Shown: one piece after another, positions 9,354-18,427 of the stretch | Numbering within the stretch: the stretch's first letter is position 1 | Layout of the letters: each line of letters starts with the position of its first letter | Assembly (NCBI GenBank): GCA_030618545.1 | Contig: JAUXDH010000004.1 | Span: forward strand, 1-48,672 | Direction of reading: 5' to 3' | Length of the DNA: 48,672 bases | Origin: Chlorobiota bacterium | Lineage (GTDB): Bacteria; Bacteroidota; Bacteroidia; Bacteroidales; F082 | Notes under the pieces: generated by a model | Told to the model about the DNA's origin: nothing | Databases searched by the model: none | The model's input: the letters and a program-made list of their open reading frames with translations, nothing else | Position numbers and translations under genes: made by a program

Positions 9354-9740
9354 TTAACGTTTACTGAACTGGAATTTCTTACGTGCTTTCGGCTGACCGG
9401 GTTTCTTACGCTCTACCATCCTGGGGTCTCTTCTTAAAAGACCTTTTTCCTTGAGAACCGGACGGAACTCAGGATCAACCTTGATCAGGGCGCGTGAGAT
9501 CGCTAATCGCAATGCTTCTGCCTGTCCTGTAAATCCGCCGCCCGTCAGGTTTACCATGATATTGTATTTGCCCATGCTTTCAGTTAACTGAAGCGGCTGT
9601 TCTACAACATAATGCAAAATAGCTGTTGGAAAATATTCTTTGTAGTCGCGTTTATTGATAACAATCTTCCCGTCACCGTCTTTTACATAGATCCTGGCAA
9701 TCGCCTTCTTTCTTCTGCCGAGTGTGTTAACTACTTCCAT
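9354..9740 (-). CDS. rpsI: 30S ribosomal protein S9
   Basis: GRRKKAIARIYVKDGDGKIVINKRDYKEYF ... KKPGQPKARKKFQFSKR. Confidence 0.97.
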   Translation of the reverse strand: MEVVNTLGRRKKAIARIYVKDGDGKIVINKRDYKEYFPTAILHYVVEQPLQLTESMGKYNIMVNLTGGGFTGQAEALRLAISRALIKVDPEFRPVLKEKGLLRRDPRMVERKKPGQPKARKKFQFSKR

Positions 9741-9746
9741 GCTTTA

Positions 9747-10202
9747 TTATCTGATTGTATTTAAATTGATTTTCTTAGGTTTTTGGGCTTCATGTTTGTG
9801 CTCACTGCCCACATTAACATACAGGTTGCGGAACAACTGGCTACCCAGCCTGTTCTTTGGCAGCATCCCTTTAATGGCTTTTTCAACCATCGCCCCTGGT
9901 TTTTTTGCCATCAGCTCACGCGCTGTTGTTGATCGCTGCCCACCCGGATAACCTGAGTGGCGAATGTATTCTTTGGCATCCCACTTGTTGCCTGTTAACC
10001 TGATCTTTTCCGCATTGATAATGATCACGTTATCACCGCAATCCACGTGCGGGGTAAAGTTGGTTTTATGCTTTCCACGCAATAATTTTGCAGCTTCAGA
10101 AGCCAATCTTCCCAGAGTCTGGTTTTCCGCATCAATCAAAACCCAGTCCTTGTTTACCGTGTTTTTGTTAGCACTTACTGTTTTATAACTCAATGTATTC
10201 AT
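9747..10202 (-). CDS. rplM: 50S ribosomal protein L13
   Basis: [27 protein letters not shown]; start placed at internal Met ([13 protein letters not shown]) rather than the 10286 ORF start. Confidence 0.95.
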   Translation of the reverse strand: MNTLSYKTVSANKNTVNKDWVLIDAENQTLGRLASEAAKLLRGKHKTNFTPHVDCGDNVIIINAEKIRLTGNKWDAKEYIRHSGYPGGQRSTTARELMAKKPGAMVEKAIKGMLPKNRLGSQLFRNLYVNVGSEHKHEAQKPKKINLNTIR

Positions 10203-10254
10203 CCTATCTTCTTGTTTCTTAAGCTGTTTTACTCCCGGCCCTGAAAATCGGGGT

Positions 10255-10287
10255 GCAAAAATAGAAAGTATTTTTTGATTGACCAAA
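10255..10287 (-). promoter_or_regulatory. Bacteroidetes-type promoter for rplM-rpsI-rpsB-tsf
   Basis: Minus strand TTTG - 20 nt - TATTTTTGC (matches -33 TTTG / -7 TAnnTTTGc). Confidence 0.65.
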
Positions 10288-10356
10288 TTTGTTCACATTA
10301 AAAAGTCGATAATTGCCCGGAATGGATTAATTGTCAGAATCTCCTGCCCATTTTCA

Positions 10357-10364
10357 TATCTTTG
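10357..10364 (+). promoter_or_regulatory. -7 promoter element
   Basis: TATCTTTG with TTGT about 22 nt upstream, before the CDS at 10403. Confidence 0.45.
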
Positions 10365-10402
10365 TCCTCAATAAAAACAACTGTCAATAAAAACTGTTTA
10401 AG

Positions 10403-10849
10403 ATGAAAAACCTATCTGTCCTTATTCTTGTGGCTTTATGTCTGATTGTATTTGAGTTGCATAGCCAAACACTGACGAATGGATTAGAAATGAATTCACT
10501 CTACGTTGAGATGGATGGTAAAAAAACAATTGAAGCGCATGCTGCTACCCGGATGATCCTGCCTTATAACTCAACAAGTATCGTGCTTTACCAGGATGAC
10601 CAATATACGTACTGGGCAGAATTCACCTTTCGACAATGTGGAAAGAAGGCAAAGTTTAAAGGTAAAACTTATCTTGAATTGAGCAGCGGGGAAATCATTG
10701 ATGGAAAAAGCACCTCAATTAAACGGAAAATAGAAAAAGGCCATACCGACTGGATGGTCGGAGTTTTCGATGACTCATTTGATGTCAACAACAAAGATGA
10801 TCATGCCTTGAATGCCGGGTTTAAATATGCCATGCGTTTTACCAATTAG
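10403..10849 (+). CDS. Hypothetical secreted protein
   Basis: 148 aa with N-terminal signal peptide (LSVLILVALCLIVFELHSQ). Confidence 0.65.
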   Translation: MKNLSVLILVALCLIVFELHSQTLTNGLEMNSLYVEMDGKKTIEAHAATRMILPYNSTSIVLYQDDQYTYWAEFTFRQCGKKAKFKGKTYLELSSGEIIDGKSTSIKRKIEKGHTDWMVGVFDDSFDVNNKDDHALNAGFKYAMRFTN

Positions 10850-10912
10850 AAAACAATGAACACCGTTCAGGTTGTTTGCAAATATTTTATTGAATAGCGG
10901 ATAGGATCATAA

Positions 10913-11827
10913 ATGGCAACAATAAGGATCAGCAATATCACAAAGTATTTTGGCCGGCAAAAGGCATTGGATCATATCAACCTGGAAATTGACAGGGGAG
11001 ATGTAGTTGGCTTGCTCGGTCCCAATGGAGCCGGGAAATCCACCCTGATGAAGATTCTGACTTCCTTTATTCCGCCAACTTCAGGAACAGCAATTATAAA
11101 GGGATTTGACGTAGAAGAGGAGTCGCTGAAAATCAGGAAATACATCGGATACCTTCCCGAGAACAACCCTTTGTACATGGATATGTATGTAAAGGAATAT
11201 CTTTCTTTTGTGTTGAGGATTTATAAGCATCTCAGGAATAAAGATGCACTCGTTAAGGACACCATCGAACTCACAGGTCTTGGTCCGGAACAAACCAAAA
11301 AGATAGGGGAATTGTCAAAAGGTTACCGTCAACGTGTTGGACTCGCTCAGGCACTGATCCATGATCCTGAAATCCTGATCCTTGATGAGCCTACTTCGGG
11401 GCTTGACCCAAACCAACTTGTTGATATAAGGAAAATCATCTCTGACCTGGGAAAAGAAAAAACTGTGATCCTTTCCACCCACATCATGCAGGAAGTAGAA
11501 GCGATTTGCGGCAGGGTTGTTATTATTGACAATGGGAAGATCGTAGCTGATGACAAAACAACCAACCTTTCGAAAATGGGTGAGACTGGAAAACTTTTCA
11601 AGGTTGAATTCAAAGAGAGAATTGAAAAACAAAAACTGCTTAAACTTCCTTTTATTAACAAGGTGTCCGTTTCCGGTGACAGGGAATGGCTGATTGAATC
11701 AAAAAACAATAAAGACATCAGGCAGGATATTTTTCAATTTGCTGTTGTCAATAAATTAAACGTTCTTTCGCTATCTCAGGAAGAAAAAAACATGGAAGAT
11801 GTATTCAGGAGACTGACGAAGAAATAG
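10913..11827 (+). CDS. gldA: ABC transporter ATP-binding protein, GldA-like
   Basis: GLLGPNGAGKSTLMKILT, LSKGYRQRVGLAQALIHDPEILILDEPTSGLDPNQLVDIR; GldA-like sequence. Confidence 0.8.
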   Translation: MATIRISNITKYFGRQKALDHINLEIDRGDVVGLLGPNGAGKSTLMKILTSFIPPTSGTAIIKGFDVEEESLKIRKYIGYLPENNPLYMDMYVKEYLSFVLRIYKHLRNKDALVKDTIELTGLGPEQTKKIGELSKGYRQRVGLAQALIHDPEILILDEPTSGLDPNQLVDIRKIISDLGKEKTVILSTHIMQEVEAICGRVVIIDNGKIVADDKTTNLSKMGETGKLFKVEFKERIEKQKLLKLPFINKVSVSGDREWLIESKNNKDIRQDIFQFAVVNKLNVLSLSQEEKNMEDVFRRLTKK

Positions 11828-11898
11828 CTTTTTACACCGTACATCGTACAAACAGATTAACATCTTTTATATTAAAATCGAATATTCATAACTTTTTA

Positions 11899-11907
11899 TA
11901 CTTTTGC
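11899..11907 (+). promoter_or_regulatory. -7 promoter element upstream of metK leader
   Basis: TACTTTTGC matches TAnnTTTGc; predicts a leader of roughly 160 nt. Confidence 0.5.
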
Positions 11908-11925
11908 CCATCCATTTGAGGAATG

Positions 11926-11987
11926 GTTTTGTGGAAAGATTTGAATGATTGCAACCACATAAAAACAATGCTAAAACAAGATTTAGC
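11926..11987 (+). ncRNA. SAM-II-like riboswitch in metK 5' leader
   Basis: GTGG-AAAGATTTGAATGATTGCAA-CCAC-ATAAAAACAAT-GCTAAAACAAG matches the SAM-II core layout (P1, GATTT...ATTGCAA loop, P1', 11-nt spacer, GCTAAAA), upstream of a SAM synthetase gene. Confidence 0.68.
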
Positions 11988-12075
11988 CTGCCAATCAAAG
12001 CTTTTCTGCAAACAAGTTGATTGTTGACGAAATGTCATACACAATAGATTTTTAACAACAAATAAGAAATACATT

Positions 12076-13350
12076 ATGTCATATTTTTTCACATCCGAAT
12101 CAGTTTCTGAAGGACACCCCGACAAGATTGCCGACCAGATTTCTGATGCTGTACTGGATGAAATGCTCAGGCAGGATCCCAATTCCAAGGTAGCCTGCGA
12201 AACAATGGTTACCACCGGGCTGGCCATGCTTGCCGGTGAGATTAATTCAGATTCCTATGTTGATTTGCAGGATACTGTGAGACGTGTTATCAGAAAGATC
12301 GGTTATACCAAAGCTGAATACCGTTTTGACGCGGATTCCTGTTCGGTATTGTCTGCCTTGCACGAACAGTCATCTGATATCCGTCAGGGAGTTGACAGGC
12401 AGGAAGATGTTGAGCAGGGTGCCGGAGATCAGGGAATGATGTTTGGGTATGCTGTGAATGAAACAGCCAACTACATGCCACTCACAACAGAGTTGTCACA
12501 CGATTTATTGCGAGAGCTGGCTAACATCAGGAGAGAAGGCAAGGTAATGACTTACCTGCGTCCGGATTCAAAATCCCAGGTTACCCTGGAGTATGATGAT
12601 AACCACAACCCGTTGCGTATCGATACCATTGTTGTTTCAACACAACACGATGATTTTGAACCCGACGAAGCAAAAATGCAGGCTGCTATCAAAGCAGATG
12701 TTGAAAAATACCTGATTCCAGCCGTAAAGTCAAAATACACCGGCGATGTTCAGACATTGTTCAACGGGAAATACACACTTCATGTAAATCCAACAGGCAA
12801 ATTTGTAATTGGTGGCCCTCATGGTGATACAGGTTTAACCGGAAGGAAAATTATCGTTGATACCTATGGTGGTCATGGTGCTCACGGAGGAGGCGCCTTC
12901 TCAGGCAAAGATGCTTCAAAAGTGGACCGTTCCGCCGCTTATGCAGCCAGACATATTGCTAAAAACATGGTCGCAGCAGGAGTTGCTGATAGGATGCTCG
13001 TACAGGTAGCCTATGCCATCGGAGTTGCCGAGCCTGTTGGATTCTTTGTGAACACTTATGGAACAGCCCATGTGAAGGATGCATCAGGGACCGTATTGTC
13101 AGATAGCGAAATTGCCCGCAAAGCCAAAACAATGTTTGATTTGCGACCTTATCAGATCGTAAAAAGGTTTGGCTTGAAATATCCAATCTTTGAAGAAACA
13201 GCTTCTTACGGACATTTTGGAAGGAAATCATTTGAGAAAGAAGTAGTGTTGAAGAATAAAAACGGAAGCCCGGAAAAGAAAAAAGTATCGTTCTTCGCCT
13301 GGGAAAAACTTGATGAGGTTAATGAAATAAAAACTGCTTTCGGGCTATAG
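12076..13350 (+). CDS. metK: S-adenosylmethionine synthetase
   Basis: [46 protein letters not shown]. Confidence 0.97.
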   Translation: MSYFFTSESVSEGHPDKIADQISDAVLDEMLRQDPNSKVACETMVTTGLAMLAGEINSDSYVDLQDTVRRVIRKIGYTKAEYRFDADSCSVLSALHEQSSDIRQGVDRQEDVEQGAGDQGMMFGYAVNETANYMPLTTELSHDLLRELANIRREGKVMTYLRPDSKSQVTLEYDDNHNPLRIDTIVVSTQHDDFEPDEAKMQAAIKADVEKYLIPAVKSKYTGDVQTLFNGKYTLHVNPTGKFVIGGPHGDTGLTGRKIIVDTYGGHGAHGGGAFSGKDASKVDRSAAYAARHIAKNMVAAGVADRMLVQVAYAIGVAEPVGFFVNTYGTAHVKDASGTVLSDSEIARKAKTMFDLRPYQIVKRFGLKYPIFEETASYGHFGRKSFEKEVVLKNKNGSPEKKKVSFFAWEKLDEVNEIKTAFGL

Positions 13351-13371
13351 ATACTGAAGTAGAAGGCATAA

Positions 13372-13405
13372 AAAAACCCGGCTTGAAAATCAAGACCGGG
13401 TTTTT
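13372..13405. terminator. Bidirectional terminator
   Basis: AAAAACCCGGcTTGA-aaa-TCAAgaCCGGGTTTTT between convergent genes. Confidence 0.85.
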
Positions 13406-13419
13406 AATGTCCATCCGTT

Positions 13420-14154
13420 TTATCGCTGAATGATCAATTTCTTTGTTTTGTACACATCACCATTGACGAGTACAGAGTAAAAATAAACACCGTTTTTCAA
13501 GTCAGCAATGTCCATTCTCATTTTGCCATCTCCACGGTGTAGTTCGGCTTCTTTCACAACGGCGCCAAGTACATTATATACGTTCACATATGCCTCATTA
13601 ACCTGTGGTGTAAGCTGGTAGTTGAGTGAAACAAAACCTGTAGCAGGGTTTGGATAAACTTCCGATATAAATCCGCCACGCATTGCCTCTTCAGCAATAC
13701 CTTCAGGTGATGCTTTGTATTTACACACTATCGAAACCCTTGTTTCAGGGTTGTCCATATTGTAGAAAGTATATTTCACTATTGAGGTTCCAACAAAAGT
13801 TTGAGGCGAATAATGTCCTGAAAACTCTTCAGGTTTGCTGGTTGAATCAGCTTTGATCAATATGTTTTTTGTAGAGGTGTCTACGGCCGGTGAATAACAA
13901 AGACCCCAGCAAAATAGACTGGTAGCACCATCAATCAGATAAAGTCTTTCCCTGAAAACCTTAAGATTCATTCCGTTGTCGGTGTTATTTGTAACCTGGG
14001 CATGGAAGAGAATCTCAAAATCTCCCGGATCTCCAACAACCATCACGGTGTCGCCCAATGCTTCGCCTTCCCATGATAACGTAAGTTCCTGGGCTTTTGA
14101 AAAGCTTATTAAAAGGAAGGAAGCAACAAAGAATAAGAGTAGTTTTTTCATCAT
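13420..14154 (-). CDS. T9SS type A sorting domain-containing secreted protein
   Basis: Signal peptide plus C-terminal Por-type domain (YPNPATGFVSLNYQL ... NGVYFYSVLVNGDVYKTKKLIIQR). Confidence 0.8.
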   Translation of the reverse strand: MMKKLLLFFVASFLLISFSKAQELTLSWEGEALGDTVMVVGDPGDFEILFHAQVTNNTDNGMNLKVFRERLYLIDGATSLFCWGLCYSPAVDTSTKNILIKADSTSKPEEFSGHYSPQTFVGTSIVKYTFYNMDNPETRVSIVCKYKASPEGIAEEAMRGGFISEVYPNPATGFVSLNYQLTPQVNEAYVNVYNVLGAVVKEAELHRGDGKMRMDIADLKNGVYFYSVLVNGDVYKTKKLIIQR

Positions 14155-14384
14155 ATCTGTTTTATAAATTTAACTTTTAATAATTCAAAAATTATTCCAA
14201 AAAACTGAGCGCACAAAGGTAATACATATTTACTTAAGTATTTGTTAATATCCATGAACAAAGTCAAGAGACAAGAAATGATGACTATCGAATGTGTAGA
14301 TTGCTGCCTGTCAAGTATTAATAACCTAACTAAAATAATGGTTGAAGTTACCTGATCTTTGCAGCAATGAGACTAAAGACCCGT

Positions 14385-14420
14385 CCATCCATACGGACTT
14401 CCTTCGGGCGTATGGACTCC
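14385..14420. repeat. Dispersed intergenic hairpin repeat, copy A
   Basis: CCATCCATACGGACTTCCTTCGGGCGTATGGACTCCC; similar copy at 26065-26101. Confidence 0.6.
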
Positions 14421-14680
14421 CTGCATTTGTACGGGCAGGCTTGAGGACTGTAGACTTTTTTGTGATTGACACTTGGGTCTTGACACTTGGTTCTTGCGTC
14501 TCAGGTCTAAGGTCCCAGACGGGCAGGCTTTCTGTCTAAGGTCTCCAGGCTCATTTTTATATTAACCTTGTATTACTCTTTACTGCTAAGGAATATCTTA
14601 ACGAAAAGTTAAAATAGCGACAGCAATGCCCTTTATTGATACTTTTGTAAAAAATCAGGAGAAATAAAATACTTTGAAAC

Positions 14681-16345
14681 ATGAAAAAAATTACACTTAT
14701 CTTGATGAGCTTACTGTTCATCAGCACCTTAGGATTTAGCCAATCCCAAAGAATGGTACTTGCCGAAGAATGCACAAGTTCTACGTGCTGGCCCTGTGGT
14801 CAGCAGAATCCTGCATTTGACGCATTATTGCAAGCCAACACTGACATTGTCACATCCCTCAAGTATCACGTTTGGTGGCCTGCACCAGGGAATGATCCGA
14901 TGTATCTCGACAATGTTGATGACAATACTGCCCGTACAAATTATTATGGGGTAAATAGTGTGCCTCGTGCCGTAATTGATGGCACCTTTTTTAATGGAGC
15001 GCCTGCAACGGTTTCCCAGGCCATGCTCAACCTTGCTGCTGCAGAACCAACCCCATTCGAAATCCAGCTCTCGCATGAGATATCAGCGGCGGAGGATATG
15101 ATTTATATAACTACCCTTATTGAAGCTACAGGCGAGGTGAGCACCTCACTCGTAGCTCATACGGCGGTAATTGAAAAACATATTGCATTTGCATCACCTC
15201 CGGGATCAAACGGGGAAAAAGACTTTTACAATGTGATGAAAAAAATGCTGCCGCATTCGGCAGGAACACAACTGCCCTCTGACTGGAATGTAGGTGATTA
15301 TGTGATCATCCAGAATTCCTGGGCGCTTGAAAATATCTATGATATGGATGAGTTAGGTGTTGTAGGATTTGTCCAAAAGGGATTGATAAAAGAGGTGCTT
15401 CAGGCTGGCAACAGCAGCACGGATCCTCTTTCTCCGGTTTATGAAAGTGACGCGGAATTAATGAACATCCTTAACGTGCCATCAAGCAATTGCAGCGGAA
15501 TGATGAGCCCTGTTCTTGAAATCAGAAATAATGGAAGCAATGAGCTCACTTCAGCCGTTATTGAGTATTCAGTTAATGGTGGCGAAACCCAAACTTACAA
15601 CTGGAGCGGAAGCCTTGAATTCCTGGAAACAGATGAGATCGTTCTTGGTGATATTACTTTTGACCTGTTGGATGAAAATGAATTTGATGTAGATGTCACC
15701 AGCATTAATGATGGAGATGATGATTATACAAACAATAACGCTGAAGTTATGGTGATAAACCGGGCGGCAAACGTGACAGACAATGTCGGTTTGTGGCTCC
15801 TGCTGGATGATTACCCGGAAGAAACAACCTGGGAGATTAAAAACTCAAATGATGAAGTTGTGCAATGGGGTGGTCCTTACGACGATCCTGGCGGACAGGT
15901 TTACGAGCCTGTTATTGTATCTTTAAGTGACTGTTACGAGTTCACAATTTTTGATTCAGGTGGCAACGGAACTGATTATTACGCCCTCGTTTATGGTAAC
16001 AATAAAGTTGCCTTTGAAGGTGGTGACTTCGGTTCGATGGAGAAAAATGAATTTGGTTATGACCTGGTAGGTATCGATGTTCCTGAGGCATATACCGATA
16101 TGCAGGTATTTCCCAATCCGGCTTCAGATATAGTTAATGTAAGCTTCTATCTACCGGAATCCTCGGAAGTAAACATAACAGTAATTGACATGGTTGGAAA
16201 ACAAGTATACAGCAATGAGATCGGAACCGAAGAATTTGGCCCAAGAGAATACCAGGTCAACACTTCGGAGCTACAATCAGGTATTTATTTTCTGCGTGTT
16301 AAAATCGGCAACGATACTTATGTGGAGAAAATTAGTATCCGATAG
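14681..16345 (+). CDS. Omp28-related outer membrane protein with T9SS sorting domain
   Basis: MVLAEECTSSTCWPCGQQNPAFDALLQ (Omp28-like CxxC region) and C-terminal FPNPASDIVNVSFYLP ... LQSGIYFLRVKIGNDTYVEKISIR. Confidence 0.8.
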   Translation: MKKITLILMSLLFISTLGFSQSQRMVLAEECTSSTCWPCGQQNPAFDALLQANTDIVTSLKYHVWWPAPGNDPMYLDNVDDNTARTNYYGVNSVPRAVIDGTFFNGAPATVSQAMLNLAAAEPTPFEIQLSHEISAAEDMIYITTLIEATGEVSTSLVAHTAVIEKHIAFASPPGSNGEKDFYNVMKKMLPHSAGTQLPSDWNVGDYVIIQNSWALENIYDMDELGVVGFVQKGLIKEVLQAGNSSTDPLSPVYESDAELMNILNVPSSNCSGMMSPVLEIRNNGSNELTSAVIEYSVNGGETQTYNWSGSLEFLETDEIVLGDITFDLLDENEFDVDVTSINDGDDDYTNNNAEVMVINRAANVTDNVGLWLLLDDYPEETTWEIKNSNDEVVQWGGPYDDPGGQVYEPVIVSLSDCYEFTIFDSGGNGTDYYALVYGNNKVAFEGGDFGSMEKNEFGYDLVGIDVPEAYTDMQVFPNPASDIVNVSFYLPESSEVNITVIDMVGKQVYSNEIGTEEFGPREYQVNTSELQSGIYFLRVKIGNDTYVEKISIR

Positions 16346-16365
16346 ACTCCTTATATAACAGGCAT

Positions 16366-16394
16366 AAAAAAAGGCGCTGTGATGCGCCTTTTTT
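16366..16394. terminator. Bidirectional terminator
   Basis: AAAAAAGGCGC-TGTGAT-GCGCCTTTTTT between convergent genes. Confidence 0.85.
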
Positions 16395-16409
16395 GTTGAT
16401 ATCTTGATA

Positions 16410-17105
16410 TTAGCCAAACCTGCTTATTTTTATAAGCGAATCCATATTCAGGATTTCAATGTTTTTCCCTTTGGTTTCGATCAGACTATCTTCTTTAAAT
16501 TCTTTCATAATCCGCAGGACACTCTCGATACTCAAACCTGTAAGGTCAGCCAGATCGTTTCTTGTAATCGGCAGGCAAAATTTGTCCGCTTTGAAAACCC
16601 TGGTCGACAGGCACAGCAACAACTCAGCTACCAACCCATGAGACTGTTTACGTGTAAGGCAGAAAAAACGGCCATAAACCTGCGCGGCATTTTCATTCTG
16701 GATGTTTATAATCTCGTAAGCGAACTTTGGGTTCCTTCTGATCAGGTTTTTAAAAACGTTCACATCTATCAGACTGGCTTCCGAATCTATATAAGGAGCA
16801 GCAGAATAAATAAATGCATTGTTGCCTTCGTAAATTGAGGAAAGTCCAATGAAATGATCAGGTGGAACAATCTTTAATACGAGGTCTTTGTTTCTTCCCT
16901 CGATATAAACTTTCACCAGTCCTTCGGTGAGGTAGATGACATGTGAAGCAAATGATCCCTGTTTTGCAATTCCTTCACCTTTTTTATATCTAATGTCAAC
17001 TGTATTCTTTGCCAGAATTTCCTTCTCCTCTTCGGTCAATGCATCGAAACATCCTGAATGCTTGTTTTCCACGATGCAACTTGCCGGTATTCCTAACTTA
17101 TCCAT
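16410..17105 (-). CDS. Crp/Fnr family transcriptional regulator
   Basis: cNMP-binding-like N-terminal domain and HTH (LPITRNDLADLTGLSIESVLRIMKEFKEDSLIETKGKNIEI). Confidence 0.88.
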   Translation of the reverse strand: MDKLGIPASCIVENKHSGCFDALTEEEKEILAKNTVDIRYKKGEGIAKQGSFASHVIYLTEGLVKVYIEGRNKDLVLKIVPPDHFIGLSSIYEGNNAFIYSAAPYIDSEASLIDVNVFKNLIRRNPKFAYEIINIQNENAAQVYGRFFCLTRKQSHGLVAELLLCLSTRVFKADKFCLPITRNDLADLTGLSIESVLRIMKEFKEDSLIETKGKNIEILNMDSLIKISRFG

Positions 17106-17236
17106 TTTCTGATATAAGGCAGCAAAGATATTAATTTAAAAAAACACCAGTGAGGCCAACTTTTTTTATGTCAAATTACAGTTTTTGATACTTCGCATTA
17201 CAGCAAACAGGTTTCATGCCGAATTACCTAACGGGA

Positions 17237-17244
17237 TACTTTTG
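17237..17244 (+). promoter_or_regulatory. -7 promoter element of rhodanese/porin locus
   Basis: TACTTTTG about 60 bp before the CDS at 17305; intergenic region divergent from the Crp/Fnr gene. Confidence 0.45.
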
Positions 17245-17304
17245 TTTACAAATTAACAGTGTTGAAAAACCATAATTTATTAATCTTATTTAAAGTTCAA
17301 AAAA

Positions 17305-18327
17305 ATGAAAAAATTATTTAGTTATTTCTTTATTGTATTGCTGGTACCGGCGATTATGTTTACAGGTTGTAAGGATGATACGGCCGATCCAACAACGAGT
17401 AATTATCAAACATTATCAACTTACATGGCCAGCAATGGCATGGACCTTCCTGATTTGTTGGCTTCACCTACCAAATGGGTAGTTGCACCTAATCTGATGG
17501 CTGATGGGGGTATTGTAGATGCAGAGAATGATTATACCATTCCCGGATACTATGTATTTGATATCAGGAGTTTAGAAGACTTCAAAAAAGGTCACATTAA
17601 AGGATCAATCAATGTTCCTCTTTTAAATGTAATTGACAAAGCCAATGAAGTTGGAAAAGACAAACCTATTCTGGTTGTATGTTATTCCGGTCAAACTGCA
17701 GGACGTGCTGTTATGGCTCTCCGTCTTTCCGGCTTTTCAAATGCTCAGGTTATGAAATTTGGATTCTCCTATTGGTCATCAGATTTTGACTTTGACAAAT
17801 GGTCAGGTAAAACTTTAAATGGTGCCGGCGACCAGGCTGTTGGAAACACTAACTGGAAAACAGATGCGTCTACTAATCTTCCAACAAATAACTATCCGGC
17901 ATGGACATCAAGTAATACTGACCCAGCTGCACTTCTGGCTGAACACGTTAATGCAATGCTTGCTATTACTAGCTGGGGAATTGCAGCAAATGTACCTCTC
18001 GATGATCCTGCGTCATACAATATTTATAACTACTGGAGTGAGGAAGACTATGTTGAATATGGTCATTACAAACAGGCTTATCAAATGTTGCCGATCAAAA
18101 TTGCTGATGATGTATTAACAGCATTCCCACAATCAGACGAATTCCTGGTTTATTGCTATACAGGACAAACATCGTCTTTTGCGGTAGCATGGTTACATGT
18201 ATTGGGATACAATGCAAAAAGCATTTTTTATGGAGTAAATAATCTTCAGTACACAGCACTTAAAGACGGTGGTTCGACTGTTTGGGTGCATTCACACGAT
18301 TATCCTTACGAAACAACGACGAAGTAA
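17305..18327 (+). CDS. Rhodanese-domain lipoprotein (two rhodanese domains)
   Basis: Lipobox-like FTGC; two catalytic-loop motifs, LVVCYSGQTAGRAV and LVYCYTGQTSSFAV. Confidence 0.85.
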   Translation: MKKLFSYFFIVLLVPAIMFTGCKDDTADPTTSNYQTLSTYMASNGMDLPDLLASPTKWVVAPNLMADGGIVDAENDYTIPGYYVFDIRSLEDFKKGHIKGSINVPLLNVIDKANEVGKDKPILVVCYSGQTAGRAVMALRLSGFSNAQVMKFGFSYWSSDFDFDKWSGKTLNGAGDQAVGNTNWKTDASTNLPTNNYPAWTSSNTDPAALLAEHVNAMLAITSWGIAANVPLDDPASYNIYNYWSEEDYVEYGHYKQAYQMLPIKIADDVLTAFPQSDEFLVYCYTGQTSSFAVAWLHVLGYNAKSIFYGVNNLQYTALKDGGSTVWVHSHDYPYETTTK

Positions 18328-18341
18328 ATCGTTTTTTCATT

Positions 18342-18388
18342 CCCGGTCAGTTCATCCGCCGGTTGGCGGATTGAGCTACCGGGTTTTT
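18342..18388 (+). terminator. Terminator after rhodanese lipoprotein
   Basis: CCCGGT ... ATCCGCC-GGTT-GGCGGAT ... ACCGGG followed by TTTTT. Confidence 0.75.
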
Positions 18389-18427
18389 ATTAACACCCGG
18401 ATTCTTTAATTAGTTAACATCAGAATC

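Noticed and set aside
14342-14539. 65-aa plus-strand ORF
   Set aside because: Lies across intergenic repeats (CCATCCATACGG..., ctaaggtct); no protein-like features.
16404-16838. 144-aa plus-strand ORF
   Set aside because: Antisense to the Crp/Fnr regulator; shadow ORF.
17106-17304. A specific Crp/Fnr binding palindrome upstream of the rhodanese locus
   Set aside because: TCAA/TTGA-like half-sites are present but I could not identify a convincing symmetric site by eye.
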